Assembly: GCF_013402915.1 (NCBI RefSeq) | Contig: NC_050719.1 | Location: 496,001-560,000, forward strand | Reading direction: 5' to 3' | DNA length: 64,000 nucleotides | DNA from: Zygotorulaspora mrakii | Taxonomy: Eukaryota; Ascomycota; Saccharomycetes; Saccharomycetales; Saccharomycetaceae | Shown: in pieces, positions 27,137 through 39,200 of the stretch | How positions within the stretch are numbered: the first letter of the stretch is position 1 | Layout: every line of letters starts with the position of its first letter | The notes under the pieces: model-generated | The model's database searches: none | Told to the model about the DNA's origin: nothing | The model's input: only the letters and a program-made list of their open reading frames with translations | Translations under genes and position numbers: made by a program

Positions 27137-30001
27137 TTACATAAGAAGTGCTCGTGCGGTTTCTAAAGCCTCTTTTGGAAACCCGGCCGCTTTGGCTACT
27201 TTTATGGCTTCCGATACAGAGCATATGCCTGATTTAAGCTTATAATCGTAACAGAAGTCAGAGTCTGAAGTTTCGATAGTAGTACTTTTGAAAAATTCAA
27301 TTTTATTTTTTATATCTTCTCCCAGCTTGCTTGAGATAATTTCATTTAATTCTTGTCCATAATGGGTAGCAAACAATGATCTACAGCGATTGGATTCGAT
27401 TAAATGCCTCAAAGTAGCGTATGCTATCCCGACGCCTTCCTTTCCACTGGTTCCCCGACCAATCTCATCGAGAATTGCTAAAGACCTATCAGTGGCACCA
27501 CGAAGTATGAAAGATGTTTCGATCATTTCTACCATGAATGTACTCATTTCGTTATACAAATCATCTGCTGAGCCTACACGGGTAAAAATTTTATCGACCA
27601 ACCCAATCTGTGCCTTTAGGCAGGGGATAAAGCTGCCCATTTGGGCCAATATTACAATAATAGCATTCTGTCTGAGGAAAGTGGACTTACCCCCCATGTT
27701 AGGACCTGTAATGATCCATGACTTTCCACCTTCCAAGGCACAATCATTTTTTATGAATTTCTCCAGCGACCTATTTGATATGCCCTCTTCAACCATTAGA
27801 TGGCGACCCCCAATTATTTCGAGTTTATTGGTCTTATCCATTCTCGGACATACGAGACTCTTTTCCAATGCTAGAGCTCCGAAAGATGCCAGCACATCTA
27901 TATAGCCCAAAATTTCAGAAATCTTTCTAATCTCTGCACTTTTCTCCAAAAATTGTCCCTTGAATCTATCTATTATATGCATTTCCTCTTTCTTAATCCG
28001 AAGAAGCGCGAGTTCTAATTCGTATCCATTATTTGACCATAATTTATGAGATAGCCAGCGAGTCTGCGTCGCTTGCTGTAGAATCTGAAATGGGTATCCT
28101 TCGAAGTTGAAGCCGTTTCGAATAAACTCAGAAATCTTTTTTAGGTTGTTAGAACTGCCTTGTAGGTATAGGGCATACTCGCCGTTTTGTCTCTGTTTTA
28201 GCGTTAAACTTTTCGCACCCTCTTTCTCAACAAAGAAGTTTTGGTATGTCAATCGTAACTTTTCTTTCTCTAACCATACTTGCTGATACTTTTCGTGAAG
28301 GTCTTGAAGTGATTCGCTGTATGATGGATGCACGGACCAAGAAACTAACTTGAAAATATCGACCGACCTAGAATCCGGTGAATTATTGGGCAGCTCCTCC
28401 ATTTTTTCATCTGTTCGCTTCTGCGATTTGATGAGCTCATCCTCATTCAAGTATTTCAAAACATCAAGTATCAAAGTACCATCGAACTCTAAACCAGTCA
28501 CGAATGAATGCAGCAGTACTTCAGTTTTCCTTTCTGACTTTTGAGCTTCGTTTTTTAGCAATTTTTTGATAATTGATGCAGTTTTTAATGATCCTGCAAT
28601 TTGCATGAGCTCAGACGCCTCACCTCTCCCAAAGCTAAATTTTTGGAGGATCCGCGGTAAATCATGGATACTTTTGAGCATTGATCTCAAAGATTCTCTA
28701 GTATCAGAATTATTCTTGAAAAATTCCACCAATTTCTGTCTGTTTTTGATCTCGTGCAGGTCGAGAGATGGTCCAGATAGCCATTGTGCCAGCAACCTCG
28801 TTCCAAGAGGCGTTACCGTTCTTCTTATTGTGGAAAACAAAGTGCCACGTACTCTATTATCTCTGACAGTAGCGTGTAATTCCAAAGCTCTACTTGTTCT
28901 TGAGTCAATCTGCATAATGCTACTAGTTATCCGCCTCTGCGGGAGTTGGAAATTCATGGTGCAGTCTGGAAGGTGATCGCATACATATACCAAAATTCTT
29001 CTTAATGCTGTGATCTCCTTTTGCGTGAAATGTTGTAATTGAATCTTCAATTGTCTTATTCCCCCTTCGGAAGACCCCGCCGCTGCAAATAATCCAAAAA
29101 AGGAGCTAATAGTTCTATGTTGAGAAGGAGCCTTTTGGTATTTTATGAAATACTTTCTAAGCTCTACAAGTTCCGAATACCAGCTTCCGGCTTCCAGATT
29201 GTATCGAGACAAAGATTGATCGAGCAGGATTTCCCTTGGTTGAATTCTTGTAACTGCCGATATGAGATCTCTCAGTATGACTTGTTGAACAAAAATTTCA
29301 CCGGTTGAGACATCACACCAACATAGGCCAATCTTCAGATTTGATTCAGCAGGTTTTTCCATACTATTCTCGGGAAATTCAAGGTTGAGTAAAAAGGTAT
29401 TTTCTTGAAGGTTTTCAAATGCTTCATCAATGAATGTTCCTGGTGTGACAATCCTTGTCACACGACGGAAAAATCGAAAGGATTCATTGTCAGCGTCATT
29501 ATTTTTCTTGAATTGGTCAGCAATTGTTACACTGTAACCGTAATGGTTCACCAGCACCTTAAGATGCCTACTAAGCTGATGAACAGGAAATCCGGCAAAC
29601 GGTACTTTTCCACAAGAGTATGTTCTGTTTGTCAATGAAATATTAAGCTTTGGTGCATATGTGGTTGCCTGTTCGAAATATAATTCATAGAATGAGCCCA
29701 TCTGGGTAAGAACAACATGGTTTTCATAGCGGTCCATAAGATCGCGAACATATAGCAGGGTAGGTGGCAATAAGTCTTTAGCGGCTCCATGGGTACCACT
29801 ACCCCCAGAAGCTGTTAGAATTTTGTCTTGAGTGGTATCTAGGGGGGCGGAGTTTGTTGGCATATCAGCTTCATTATCCTTGGATGTTGTATCAAAGATT
29901 ATTCTTAGTTTCGTGAGCGCTGGAACTTGGCTAGATTTTTTTAAGTTATGATTACGTCGCACAAAAGTCCAACATGCTCGTAATCCGCGTAATTGTCTCA
30001 T
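27137..30001 (-). CDS. MSH1: Msh1, mitochondrial MutS homologue
   Basis: 954 aa from this ATG (S. cerevisiae 959). The mismatch-recognition motif is [15 protein letters not shown] in domain I. The ATPase domain has Walker [17 protein letters not shown], Walker [19 protein letters not shown] and the switch segment [10 protein letters not shown]. Msh1 maintains mitochondrial DNA. An earlier in-frame ATG at 30095-30097 would add 32 residues including several acidic ones; the inner ATG (29999-30001) gives [18 protein letters not shown], a typical presequence, and is preferred. SET1 lies upstream in the same orientation, as YHR119W-YHR120W in S. cerevisiae. Confidence 0.95.
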   Translation of the reverse strand: MRQLRGLRACWTFVRRNHNLKKSSQVPALTKLRIIFDTTSKDNEADMPTNSAPLDTTQDKILTASGGSGTHGAAKDLLPPTLLYVRDLMDRYENHVVLTQMGSFYELYFEQATTYAPKLNISLTNRTYSCGKVPFAGFPVHQLSRHLKVLVNHYGYSVTIADQFKKNNDADNESFRFFRRVTRIVTPGTFIDEAFENLQENTFLLNLEFPENSMEKPAESNLKIGLCWCDVSTGEIFVQQVILRDLISAVTRIQPREILLDQSLSRYNLEAGSWYSELVELRKYFIKYQKAPSQHRTISSFFGLFAAAGSSEGGIRQLKIQLQHFTQKEITALRRILVYVCDHLPDCTMNFQLPQRRITSSIMQIDSRTSRALELHATVRDNRVRGTLFSTIRRTVTPLGTRLLAQWLSGPSLDLHEIKNRQKLVEFFKNNSDTRESLRSMLKSIHDLPRILQKFSFGRGEASELMQIAGSLKTASIIKKLLKNEAQKSERKTEVLLHSFVTGLEFDGTLILDVLKYLNEDELIKSQKRTDEKMEELPNNSPDSRSVDIFKLVSWSVHPSYSESLQDLHEKYQQVWLEKEKLRLTYQNFFVEKEGAKSLTLKQRQNGEYALYLQGSSNNLKKISEFIRNGFNFEGYPFQILQQATQTRWLSHKLWSNNGYELELALLRIKKEEMHIIDRFKGQFLEKSAEIRKISEILGYIDVLASFGALALEKSLVCPRMDKTNKLEIIGGRHLMVEEGISNRSLEKFIKNDCALEGGKSWIITGPNMGGKSTFLRQNAIIVILAQMGSFIPCLKAQIGLVDKIFTRVGSADDLYNEMSTFMVEMIETSFILRGATDRSLAILDEIGRGTSGKEGVGIAYATLRHLIESNRCRSLFATHYGQELNEIISSKLGEDIKNKIEFFKSTTIETSDSDFCYDYKLKSGICSVSEAIKVAKAAGFPKEALETARALLM

Positions 30002-30369
30002 AATCGTGCAAACATGGCATCTCAAAATTATACAATTCGTTGAAGAATCATTCTCTTCAATGTTTTTGTTTTTCTCTTTTATTATAGCCGCGAGCATATC
30101 TACCTACTTCCCCGGAATTTTGGAAATATCAACTGTGAAAAACAAATTGAACGGGCATTATAATATTTCGAGACCAGGCGTATGAGAATGCATACGATCC
30201 AAAGCTGCTAATGAATGGACGCCTATTTATTCACATCAACATTAATTATAAATACCCATTAATAAAAAAATTAATCACGCATCATTAAAGATGCTGAAAT
30301 TATATCCATTTACGTAATCGCCTATAAGTTTTTATAAAGCTGAATCAGTTCAGTCACTTTTTCAGTCGC

Positions 30370-33300
30370 TCAGTTTAAATAGCTCTTGCAATTTGGGGCA
30401 CCACACAAACAGGGTAGTCTCTCGGCGTCATCTTCTTCCCTCTCGAATTTATAGTCGTAGGTAAGCTCTTCATTCATGGCGATGTCACGTAGAGCGTAAA
30501 TAACAATTCTTTTGTTACCCCCCACCTTTATTATTTTTGCGGTGCAATTTGGGTTACAACAATGATTAATAAAACGAGCAATTCCTCCTTTCTTTGTGGC
30601 ATCAATAACAGTATTCTCGTCCACCCTAAACAAATAGCTGGAGCCTATCCCATTTTTCAAATATCTTTCTTCTCTCATTTCAGCAACAGGCTGTCTGATT
30701 CGTTCTCCAACGTACTCTATAATCATTTCTTTTGAATTAATAGGTTCCAATGCATACAGGCCCCAGTTGTGAATTGCTGATCTGGCAAAGGTAACAGGTT
30801 TTTTCCGTTTGTTCAGCTGATTTAATGAAAGTAATTCGGACTCAGTGCCGATTGCAGCTTTCTGTGCTTCGATGTCCTGCTGAAACCTCCTGTTTGATGC
30901 TCTGTTATCTCTTGATGATGAGATTTCTTGTAATACCGACTCGGAATTCTCTAAGCACTCTGAATCTTCACGTTGACTGTCCGGCGTTCCATCTGCAGGC
31001 TCGATATGATGACTAACAGTGTTAAGCGGCTGGTGAATCTTGCGGCGGTGAGGCAAATAGCAAGCCTTAAGTCTATCTGGAATCTTACAAAAGCCATCAG
31101 CTTTGACAGATCCATGGGTACTCTGCAACTGGTGATCAAAAGCAACCTCATTTAGCCTCATTTGCGATTCTTGTACTCTTGCCTTGCTATTGTATCTGGT
31201 ACGCAGCTTCCAAACTTCATAATTCAAAAGTGGATCAATTAAGGTGTTATCGATGTGGGGATTTACACCAAGTGTTTTTCTCAGCAGTTTCAGATCTTCA
31301 TGGTCCTTGATTGTGTCCTGAAACCCTATTAATGATAGATCTTTAGCAAGCGTATCATCTGAAAAGACTGGTTCCGGAATTTTACTTGCAGTAGGCCTAT
31401 ATATTTCTGGAACACTCATCATTTCAACAGACTTCTCATCGGATAGTATGGGCTTTTGTTCTAGGATAGGTTCTGGTGTAGTCGACTTAGTTCCAACTCC
31501 ACCCTCACGTGAAATTTCTTCGTACTCCTCCTCATTATCTGAAGAGGTAGCAGAGGTAGATGACATTTCCGCATCTGAATGTTCACTTATGCTTTTTGAA
31601 TCATCTGAAAATTCCTTCTCTTTGGGAGCAGAGTCTTCATTAAGCATATGAGCCATTGGTTTGGCGACTTTCAATTTCTTCACACTGCCTAATAGAGAAA
31701 TATCACGACTCACTGGAGCTCTCTTTCTTGGTCCACGTTTAACTTTCGCCGCAGATCCATAACCACCGTAAAGATTGAATATGTCGAAGTCATTTACTGT
31801 CTTCTGCTTTTTCTTTGCCTCTTCCGTTAGTTTTAGTGCGGCCTCTCGTTTTTCTCTTTCCTTACTTTCTTTCTTCACAAGGAGTTCAGGAAAGCTCGAA
31901 GGGTTCAAGGTGTCGAAAACCGCAGGTCCTATGACTCGTTTTCTGATATCCAGATGCAAAGCATATTTTAGATCCTGCAAAATGAAGTTAGTGGCAGCTT
32001 CTAAAAGATCTGCTTCAGTATCGTAGGATTTCTCTTTCAATTGAGAGGAAAGATCTGTCAATGAGCCAGCCTTGTTATATCGATCGTTTTTAGTTGGGAC
32101 AATCAAAATTAAAGTTATTTCGACTGGCCTCTTTTTTGTCCTGGACACAATTGTCATTCTTTCTGACTCTGCTGCCAAGCAAACTCTTGCATTCTCAAGA
32201 TCATTGAATACAATAAAAATACCTTGGATATGATCAACCATGCGTGCCCACCTATATTTGCGAAGTTTAAATTTAAAATCTTCTACCTTCATTGCATGGT
32301 GTGAGATGAATGAATTCGGAACAAAAAGAGCTGGCCTATTATTTACCAACTTTTCGATATCTGCAGGGATTCTTTGGTCATCAGCTTGTTGCGTTGCATT
32401 ATTCAAATTGCTACTTGTTAGAGATAGTTTGAGATTCTCTTCCGTTTTCCTTTGTATCTCACGCTGGACTCTGTTGGCCTTCTGTATATTTTTTTCTACT
32501 AACTCGGATATCACTTTCTCAAGTGAATCATCTTTATTCAGTATAACATTGAACTTGACACCTAAAATGAAGCATCCCTTTTTTTCATGTTCCTTGACAG
32601 CGAGCCGGGCAGCTTTGAATTCATTCGATTTTCCGGAGTGTGAACTTGCATATCGTATCAGATATACGTGCAAAGGTAGTGCATTATTCGGATCATAGAA
32701 GGGTTCAAAGTGAGAGATCTCGCCATACTTTTTGAAATAGTTTTTAACTGATATATCTTGGATAGTATTAACATCCGATGCGAAATAGATTACAACCTCA
32801 TTTGGGGGAGGTGGCCCCACGGAATATTTATCATATGCAATGAATGGTAATAAGTCCAGCTTATCTCGGTATTTTCGAAAGGACTTTGTAGCAATGGCCC
32901 GCTCTCTTGGATCTTGAGCACTCTCCTTAGGATTTCGCTCCCTCATGATTGACCGTGCTTGACCGCCATGAAATTCCTGAACAAGTACGAATCCATTAAC
33001 TGGAATCTTGGGGTCATCTCTCCACGAGAACATCTCTTCTTTGTGTATCAAGACCTTCTTAAAGGGATCAAAATAATGGTACTTTGATTTGAAAAGCTCC
33101 GAATCATACCGAATCACAGGAGCTGGCCTCTTTTGAACTATTGGTTCACTTCTTGCTCTTATTGCTAATTTATTTCTGTCACGGTTCTCTAATTGATACC
33201 TTATCTCTCTGTATGATTCATCTAGATGGTCTTCGCCGTATGAGTACTGGAATCTATGGTCAGTTGCCACTATAGCATTTTGGTCATGATTCGCACGGTA

Positions 33301-33474
33301 CGCCGCAGCAGAGTTCCAAGCTTCACTTGGATTACCGGAATACTCATTAGCTGAGCTAAAATTTCTGCTGCGGTGCTGATAATCCTTTCGATTATTGCTA
33401 TATTGATATTGAGAATAGTAGCTGCGTTGAGGACCACTCGGAGGAACAACTGATCGCCTATAATGTCCTGACAT
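30370..33474 (-). CDS. SET1: Set1, catalytic H3K4 methyltransferase of COMPASS
   Basis: A 1034-aa protein (S. cerevisiae 1080). The N-terminus is Tyr/Arg/Ser-rich. An RRM-like domain lies at about 226-315 ([16 protein letters not shown]). An acidic Ser-rich middle follows, then the N-SET region, and a C-terminal SET domain at about 892-1015 with [29 protein letters not shown] and EELTYDYKF. The post-SET cysteines are CLCGAPNC near the end, which is CKSYLN. Set1 performs mono-, di- and trimethylation of histone H3 Lys4. The ATG at 33472-33474 is used; a TTG two codons upstream is ignored. It diverges from ORC6. Confidence 0.96.
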   Translation of the reverse strand: MSGHYRRSVVPPSGPQRSYYSQYQYSNNRKDYQHRSRNFSSANEYSGNPSEAWNSAAAYRANHDQNAIVATDHRFQYSYGEDHLDESYREIRYQLENRDRNKLAIRARSEPIVQKRPAPVIRYDSELFKSKYHYFDPFKKVLIHKEEMFSWRDDPKIPVNGFVLVQEFHGGQARSIMRERNPKESAQDPRERAIATKSFRKYRDKLDLLPFIAYDKYSVGPPPPNEVVIYFASDVNTIQDISVKNYFKKYGEISHFEPFYDPNNALPLHVYLIRYASSHSGKSNEFKAARLAVKEHEKKGCFILGVKFNVILNKDDSLEKVISELVEKNIQKANRVQREIQRKTEENLKLSLTSSNLNNATQQADDQRIPADIEKLVNNRPALFVPNSFISHHAMKVEDFKFKLRKYRWARMVDHIQGIFIVFNDLENARVCLAAESERMTIVSRTKKRPVEITLILIVPTKNDRYNKAGSLTDLSSQLKEKSYDTEADLLEAATNFILQDLKYALHLDIRKRVIGPAVFDTLNPSSFPELLVKKESKEREKREAALKLTEEAKKKQKTVNDFDIFNLYGGYGSAAKVKRGPRKRAPVSRDISLLGSVKKLKVAKPMAHMLNEDSAPKEKEFSDDSKSISEHSDAEMSSTSATSSDNEEEYEEISREGGVGTKSTTPEPILEQKPILSDEKSVEMMSVPEIYRPTASKIPEPVFSDDTLAKDLSLIGFQDTIKDHEDLKLLRKTLGVNPHIDNTLIDPLLNYEVWKLRTRYNSKARVQESQMRLNEVAFDHQLQSTHGSVKADGFCKIPDRLKACYLPHRRKIHQPLNTVSHHIEPADGTPDSQREDSECLENSESVLQEISSSRDNRASNRRFQQDIEAQKAAIGTESELLSLNQLNKRKKPVTFARSAIHNWGLYALEPINSKEMIIEYVGERIRQPVAEMREERYLKNGIGSSYLFRVDENTVIDATKKGGIARFINHCCNPNCTAKIIKVGGNKRIVIYALRDIAMNEELTYDYKFEREEDDAERLPCLCGAPNCKSYLN

Positions 33475-33798
33475 ACACAAAGAAGAATATATAATGTACA
33501 GGCACTTGGCAGGTGGTCATTAACAGCAAACAGACTCACTAGCCCTCTTTGAATTCGCAGCTCATTTAGAACTATGAAGGTGCTATGATATTTCATACTT
33601 GAAATAATACGCGTCTGTAGGAGCTGCACGGTTTTACAGAACGTAATAAGCGATTCTAAAAAGTATGTTCCGCTTGATAGTAGTTGAAATGTAGGCTATT
33701 GGCAAGAACAGTTCACAGCGAACCAAGCCAATTTTCTTGATCTTACAATTTCTTGACTGAATACAATTCAATTCGTGATTTTATTATTGTCTTTGCCT
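33475..33798. promoter_or_regulatory. SET1-ORC6 divergent promoter with one MCB
   Basis: A 324-bp divergent gap. A single MluI box ACGCGT lies at 33609-33614, 185 bp before the ORC6 start. No RNA gene or further ORF is supported. Confidence 0.45.
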
Positions 33799-35034
33799 AT
33801 GTCATCCCAGCAGGTGCAGCGATGTATCAGAGATGTGCTAGGAATCAATGATGATGATCCAGTAGATTGGACGGAAAGCCATATGAAGAAATTGGCTTCT
33901 GCTACGAGTGTCTTATATAATTCTTCCATGGCCAAAGTTATGCTGAAGAAAGCAGAGGAAACAGCAAGATGTCATTTGTGTGCATACATGGCAGCGCAGA
34001 GGCTGCAAAAGAAGCACGACCCTGATTTACAGTACTATTTGGACCGGATTCCGTTGGAACCAACCAAGTCTCGAAAACTAGTTGAGCTGTTTGAGCAGAA
34101 TTTATTGCAAACCTCACCTATGAAGAATTTCACCTGGACGCCAAGTCCTAAGAAGAGAAAAATGCAGTCACCTATCAAAGGTAATGTAAGATTCACCTCA
34201 TTAAATCCCAGCGAGTTGAGGCAGCAGCTCTTTGATACCCCTACCAGAGAAAAAAATGAACGTCCAATACCGGAGCCACCTGTCGAAATTTCTCCAGAGA
34301 AGACAAGTCCATCGAAGGCCAGAAGAAAGCTGGCTTTTGAAGAGGAGTTCACTGAAGAGGAAGTTCTACCTTCAACACCTATGGAGGGAATTGCTATAAA
34401 TGAGAGGATTTCAGAACTCAGCATGCAAGATGAAGAATACCTCTCGAATGATAGTCCAAGCAAGCGAAAAAAGTCAGCACAGAGTTCGGAGCAAACTTTA
34501 AAAAGGCGAAAGGATGGCAAAGGTCGTCAAGAAATCAGCCTGCTCCATAAAAAGTACTACAAAGTCACCCCAGTAGAAGTGATAAATACCTGTAACAGTT
34601 TCGAGCTACCCAAGGATGTTGCATATAATATCTTGGACCAATACATGAATTACGCCTCAAATCTGGTTTATCCGTGGCAATTGGTATGTGGGTTAGTCCT
34701 CAACGCTACATTTGTTGTATTTACCAAAAGAAGAAGGAAGGATCCTCGGGTCGATCACTTAATTCTCTCCAAGATGTGCGGCCTCATGAAGTGTTCACAG
34801 TTAGGAGATATTGTTGAGAGTATAAACCTTGTGAAAGAATTGATTGAAGGTGAAAAATGGTATCGTGATCTGCAAATCAAACATGACCATTATAACGGAG
34901 CATCCTACAGCGAAGCAATATCCGCCAAATTGGGCTCAATGCTGCAGCCGAACAACATTTTGGTGTCTGACGAGCAGTTCAATAACTGGCGAAGAAACAT
35001 TGAACAAGATTTGAGTCTGAGAAACATTTCATGA
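33799..35034 (+). CDS. ORC6: Orc6, origin recognition complex subunit 6
   Basis: A 411-aa protein (S. cerevisiae 435 aa). The N-terminal TFIIB-like helical region starts MSSQQVQRCIRDVLGIND. The middle is rich in CDK sites, e.g. FTWTPSPKKRKMQSPIK, TPTRE, SPEKTSPSK and PSTP. The RxL cyclin-docking motif RRKLAFEEEF is present, used by Clb5 in S. cerevisiae. The C-terminus PWQLVCGLVLNATFVVF and KMCGLMKC matches the conserved Orc6 cyclin-fold. Orc6 is required for Cdt1-Mcm2-7 loading. A GTG upstream is ignored; the ATG at 33799 gives the conserved start. Confidence 0.95.
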   Translation: MSSQQVQRCIRDVLGINDDDPVDWTESHMKKLASATSVLYNSSMAKVMLKKAEETARCHLCAYMAAQRLQKKHDPDLQYYLDRIPLEPTKSRKLVELFEQNLLQTSPMKNFTWTPSPKKRKMQSPIKGNVRFTSLNPSELRQQLFDTPTREKNERPIPEPPVEISPEKTSPSKARRKLAFEEEFTEEEVLPSTPMEGIAINERISELSMQDEEYLSNDSPSKRKKSAQSSEQTLKRRKDGKGRQEISLLHKKYYKVTPVEVINTCNSFELPKDVAYNILDQYMNYASNLVYPWQLVCGLVLNATFVVFTKRRRKDPRVDHLILSKMCGLMKCSQLGDIVESINLVKELIEGEKWYRDLQIKHDHYNGASYSEAISAKLGSMLQPNNILVSDEQFNNWRRNIEQDLSLRNIS

Positions 35035-35309
35035 AATTGCAACGGATCGAAGATTGACTTTTAGTTCATGTACCTTACGGTACTTTTTTACAATGTGGCT
35101 AACGTTTCGAACGATCTGAAATTTTTTCCGTACTTTTGCCAGAAAGCATTGATCTGTGTATATGAACAGCGACATATTTAGTTTCGAAGAGACTTTTGGC
35201 AAAATCTAGAGCTCGCTATCTCTGCGGGAAATATCGACTGTTTGAAATTGTACTTTGCTTAAGATTTTCAGCACCTTATTACAAGGACTAGACAAATAAC
35301 TATTCGCGT

Positions 35310-38264
35310 ATGACTATTGAAACATGGAGCGGTAAGAGGCCAGCTTCGGCGGTCGAGGAGATGATAGAAGAAACTGGAATATGTTTGAAAAGGCCAAATA
35401 ATGAAGATTCACTGAGTGATGTTGATGGTGATGGCAATCTAGGTGCGGAGTTTGCATTGGAGACTGGCAACATTTGTAAAGATTCTGAAAACTATGTGAA
35501 ATGGCAAAAGACAATAAGTAAAGTGGTTCAGTCAGTTGTGTCGATTCATTTTACACAGGTGGCATCTTTCGACTCCGAACCACCACTGGTTTCTGAAGCC
35601 ACAGGGTTTGTAGTCGACTCCAGTGTTGGTATTATTCTAACAAATAGGCATGTAGTGGGGGCTGGACCTTTTGTGGGCTACGCAGTCTTCGATAACCATG
35701 AAGAGTGTGATGTCACTCCTATATATAGAGATCCCGTACATGATTTCGGTTTTTTGAAATTTGATCCTAAGAAGATCAAATATATGAAAATCGAGGCGTT
35801 GGAACTGAAACCGACGCTGGCCAGAGTCGGCTCAGAGATCCGTGTTGTTGGTAATGATGCAGGTGAAAAGTTGAGTATTTTAGCTGGCTTCATCAGTAGA
35901 ATTGATAGAAATGCACCAGAATACGGTGAAATGACTTATAATGATTTCAATACAGAATATATTCAAGCAGCCGCATCTGCTTCAGGTGGTTCGAGTGGCT
36001 CGCCAGTGGTAAATATTGATGGATATGCTGTTGCCCTTCAAGCTGGTGGTTCAACAGAGGCTTCAACAGATTTTTTCTTACCCCTAGACAGAGTACTGAG
36101 GGCATTGAAATGTGTGCAGAATAATGAGCAGATAACCCGTGGTACTATACAGACTCAATTTTTATTGAAGCCCTATGAAGAATGTAGAAGGCTCGGACTG
36201 ACTTCGGGCCGTGAAGATGAAGCACGTAGGATGTTCCCGGACAAGATTGGTTTGCTGGTTGCTACCACAATTATAAGAGAGGGGCCAGTAGATGAAAAGA
36301 TGAAAGAAGGCGACGCTTTAATTTCAATTAATGGAGAACTGATATCATCTTTTATTCAAGTAGACAATATTCTAGATCAAAATGTTAATAAGGAAATCGA
36401 AATTTTAGTACAGAGAGGTGGAGTTGACCACACAATTAAATGTGAAGTCGGTGATTTACATAAAATTACACCCGATCGCTATGTGGAAGTATGTGGGGCT
36501 TCATTTCACGAACTGTCTTATCAAATGGCAAGACCCTACGCGTTGCCCGTGAGAGGTGTCTTTCTTTGTAGCGCGTCTGGCTCTTTTGATTTCGATGCAA
36601 AGGAGAAAGTTGGTTGGATAATTGATGCCATAGATAACCTTGAAACGCCGAATTTGGATACTTTCATAGACGTAATGCAGCGCATTCCCGATCGCAAACG
36701 TGTGAGTGTTAGATACCATCATATGACAGATCAGCACTCTCCTCAGGTAACCTCTATATATATCGATCGTCACTGGTATAGGGATTTGAGAGTTTACAAG
36801 CGTAATGATATCACTGGAGTTTGGGATTATAAAAACATTGGCAAGCCTCTGCCAGCTGAAGCAATAGAGCCAAGCACAGCTAGAATAGTTGACATACCTA
36901 TCAACAACCCTGACATTTCCAAGTTGTCTCATTCTCTATGTGCCGTCACTTCTATTTGTGCTGTTCCTATAGATTCCCTTCCAGCTGACAGCCATAAAAC
37001 TTCGGGCTTAATCGTTGATGCTGAAGGGGGCTATGTTATAGTATCCCGTACTGTGATCTCTCATGACTGTCTAGACGTTTTAGTAACGATTGCTGATTCG
37101 ATAATGATCCCAGCAGAAGTCGTCTTCTTGCATCCAACGCAAAACTATGCGGTTGTAAGGTACGATCCCTCATTAATTGATGCCCCTTTGGTCACACCGA
37201 AACTTTCAACACAAAGGTTGAAAAGAGGTGATAAGGCGCATTTTGTGGGGTATACGTTTAATAGTAGAGTCGTTACCGCAGAAACTCATGTTACTGATAT
37301 CTCATCAGTTAGTATTCCAAGCAACATCATTCCGAGATACAGAGCAACAAATTTGGAAGGTATTTTCATAGACTGCAACGTCAGTACAAAGTGTAATTCA
37401 GGCATACTGGCAGATGATGATGGTACAATAAGAGCCTTGTGGCTCTCCTTTTTGGGAGAAAGACAAGAAAGTAGGGAAAAAATGTACCTGATGGGACTTG
37501 ACATTACAGAATGTCTGGATATAATAGAAATTTTGAGAAAGGGCAAAAAACCAAAGGTCAGTATTGTTGATGCAGAATTTGGCTCATTGTCTATCCTTCA
37601 TGCTCGCATCAGAAATGTCCCAGAATCGTGGATTAAACGAATGGAAAACGAATCTGAAAATAGGGTACAATTCATTCCTGCCACTAGAGTATCTTACACC
37701 ACTGATACTGTAAATTTAGAGGCAGGTGATGTGATCTTGTCAGTCAATGATAAACTGGTTAAGAGCATGAGTGATTTGGAGGGCATCGCAGCTGCATCTG
37801 ATGATCCAACTATACCAGAACACCTCAAATTCAAGGTCGTTCGCGCTGGTGAGGTAAACGAATTAGACATACGTCTAGTGGATGTTCACGAAACGGACCG
37901 ACTTGTTGTATTTGGTGGATGTCTGCTGCAGAGGCCTCATCACGCGGTGCGTCAGACTATGCTAAACCTTCCAAGTGAAGTTTACTGCACATACAGAGGA
38001 GATTCATCTCCAGCCGCTCAATACGGCATTTATGCTACTAATTTTATTACTCACGTGAATGAAACCCCCACCCCAGACTTAGATTCCTTCCTTGAAACCA
38101 TCAAGGCTATCTCGGACAATACATATTGTAAGATGAGATTGGTCTCCTTTGATAATGTACCATTTGCGATATCCTTAAAAACGAATTACCATTACTTCCC
38201 TACAGGACAATTGCGGAAGAACCTCGATTCCAATCAATGGATCCAAGAAGAGTTCAATTGTTAG
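35310..38264 (+). CDS. NMA111: Nma111/Ynm3, nuclear HtrA-like serine protease
   Basis: A 984-aa protein (S. cerevisiae 997). A nuclear-targeting-like N-terminus (GKRPASAVEE, CLKRPNNED) precedes the active protease module with His114 in TNRHVVGAG, Asp145 in VHDFGF and Ser229 in GGSSGSP. PDZ-like domains follow (KMKEGDALISINGELI), then a second, degenerate HtrA unit without the triad and further PDZ copies (EAGDVILSVNDKLV). This duplicated architecture is specific to fungal Nma111, which is pro-apoptotic and cleaves Bir1 in S. cerevisiae. The next gene, the bL35m homologue, converges with it, as in S. cerevisiae (YNL123W-YNL122C). Confidence 0.95.
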   Translation: MTIETWSGKRPASAVEEMIEETGICLKRPNNEDSLSDVDGDGNLGAEFALETGNICKDSENYVKWQKTISKVVQSVVSIHFTQVASFDSEPPLVSEATGFVVDSSVGIILTNRHVVGAGPFVGYAVFDNHEECDVTPIYRDPVHDFGFLKFDPKKIKYMKIEALELKPTLARVGSEIRVVGNDAGEKLSILAGFISRIDRNAPEYGEMTYNDFNTEYIQAAASASGGSSGSPVVNIDGYAVALQAGGSTEASTDFFLPLDRVLRALKCVQNNEQITRGTIQTQFLLKPYEECRRLGLTSGREDEARRMFPDKIGLLVATTIIREGPVDEKMKEGDALISINGELISSFIQVDNILDQNVNKEIEILVQRGGVDHTIKCEVGDLHKITPDRYVEVCGASFHELSYQMARPYALPVRGVFLCSASGSFDFDAKEKVGWIIDAIDNLETPNLDTFIDVMQRIPDRKRVSVRYHHMTDQHSPQVTSIYIDRHWYRDLRVYKRNDITGVWDYKNIGKPLPAEAIEPSTARIVDIPINNPDISKLSHSLCAVTSICAVPIDSLPADSHKTSGLIVDAEGGYVIVSRTVISHDCLDVLVTIADSIMIPAEVVFLHPTQNYAVVRYDPSLIDAPLVTPKLSTQRLKRGDKAHFVGYTFNSRVVTAETHVTDISSVSIPSNIIPRYRATNLEGIFIDCNVSTKCNSGILADDDGTIRALWLSFLGERQESREKMYLMGLDITECLDIIEILRKGKKPKVSIVDAEFGSLSILHARIRNVPESWIKRMENESENRVQFIPATRVSYTTDTVNLEAGDVILSVNDKLVKSMSDLEGIAAASDDPTIPEHLKFKVVRAGEVNELDIRLVDVHETDRLVVFGGCLLQRPHHAVRQTMLNLPSEVYCTYRGDSSPAAQYGIYATNFITHVNETPTPDLDSFLETIKAISDNTYCKMRLVSFDNVPFAISLKTNYHYFPTGQLRKNLDSNQWIQEEFNC

Positions 38265-38467
38265 TTAGCACGAAATACCTTGGAGGCAAGGCAGTTTTCA
38301 GAGCGAAGAGTCTTGATTGAGTATATCGGTAGAAATTGGCCAAACAATCTCCAATAGGAATTATTTGCCACAAAATAAATAAACGTAGATAGAAAGAAAT
38401 GAATATTTATTTAAAATAGCGCCCATTTTGCCTGGAATGCTAGTGACATGCAAAAGTATAAAACAGC

Positions 38468-38743
38468 TTAATATGGCAGTAACCTCTTTAGACGCTGGAT
38501 GTGGGTATCATCAGCGAGAGTTTTACCGCTCAACACTTTGAGAGATCTACGTGACCAGCCACAGTTACCATGATTCCTTCCAGCTTTTCCTCTTTTAAAA
38601 CTTGTTGCTGTTTTCTTCCATCTTTTCGCAGCACCTTTATGAGTTTTCATTAAATTTCTTGTCAAAATCAGTGATTGCGATTGTGGTCTTATTGCTGAGA
38701 AGCATATTCTTAGAACTGGCCACATAAGTTTGTTGAGCAGCAT
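38468..38743 (-). CDS. Mitochondrial ribosomal protein bL35m (YNL122C orthologue)
   Basis: A 91-aa protein (S. cerevisiae YNL122C 115 aa). It has a basic presequence (MLLNKLMWPVLRICFSAIR) followed by a bacterial L35-like body: MKTHKGAAKRWKKTATSFKR, then GRNHGN and the ending RLKRLLPY. The KTHKGAAKR motif is the L35 signature. The ATG at 38741-38743 is used; an upstream TTG frame extends six codons. Location between NMA111 and TOM70 matches S. cerevisiae. Confidence 0.92.
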   Translation of the reverse strand: MLLNKLMWPVLRICFSAIRPQSQSLILTRNLMKTHKGAAKRWKKTATSFKRGKAGRNHGNCGWSRRSLKVLSGKTLADDTHIQRLKRLLPY

Positions 38744-39200
38744 ATTGTTGCTAAGATCCAATAACAGAGTGAATGCAACTAGACACCTTGCTATTATGTA
38801 TATTTCTCATGTAATTATTAGAGCGCTACGCAGATTTGAGGATCTTTTTTTTTTTTTTCATATTTCGGTGAACACAAATCACTTCGCAAGATGTTGAAGA
38901 AACATTTCAATAGTCGAAGGTAACTACGATAATTGTCATCCCGCCAAGTGCTTGTCTAAAGAATATTTGCTCCATTCAATCTGAGTCAATATGGCAGATT
39001 ATTTGCTATCCTAGAAACAACAAAAAATTCATAAAACTCTAAGTCAACAGAGTAAACATGAAAGCGCACGAAGCAAACCAAGTTGAAGATGCCTATTGGA
39101 ATTATCTTTGCTTTGAAAGAAGAGATTATTTACAGTATAAACTAATATTGAAAAAAAATGAGATGAATGTGTTAATATGTTTTTTTTCTTTTAAGAAGTT
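38744..39200 (-). promoter_or_regulatory. bL35m promoter / TOM70 3' region
   Basis: 457 bp, AT-rich, with a 14-T run at about 38846-38859. No ORF or RNA gene seen. Confidence 0.4.
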
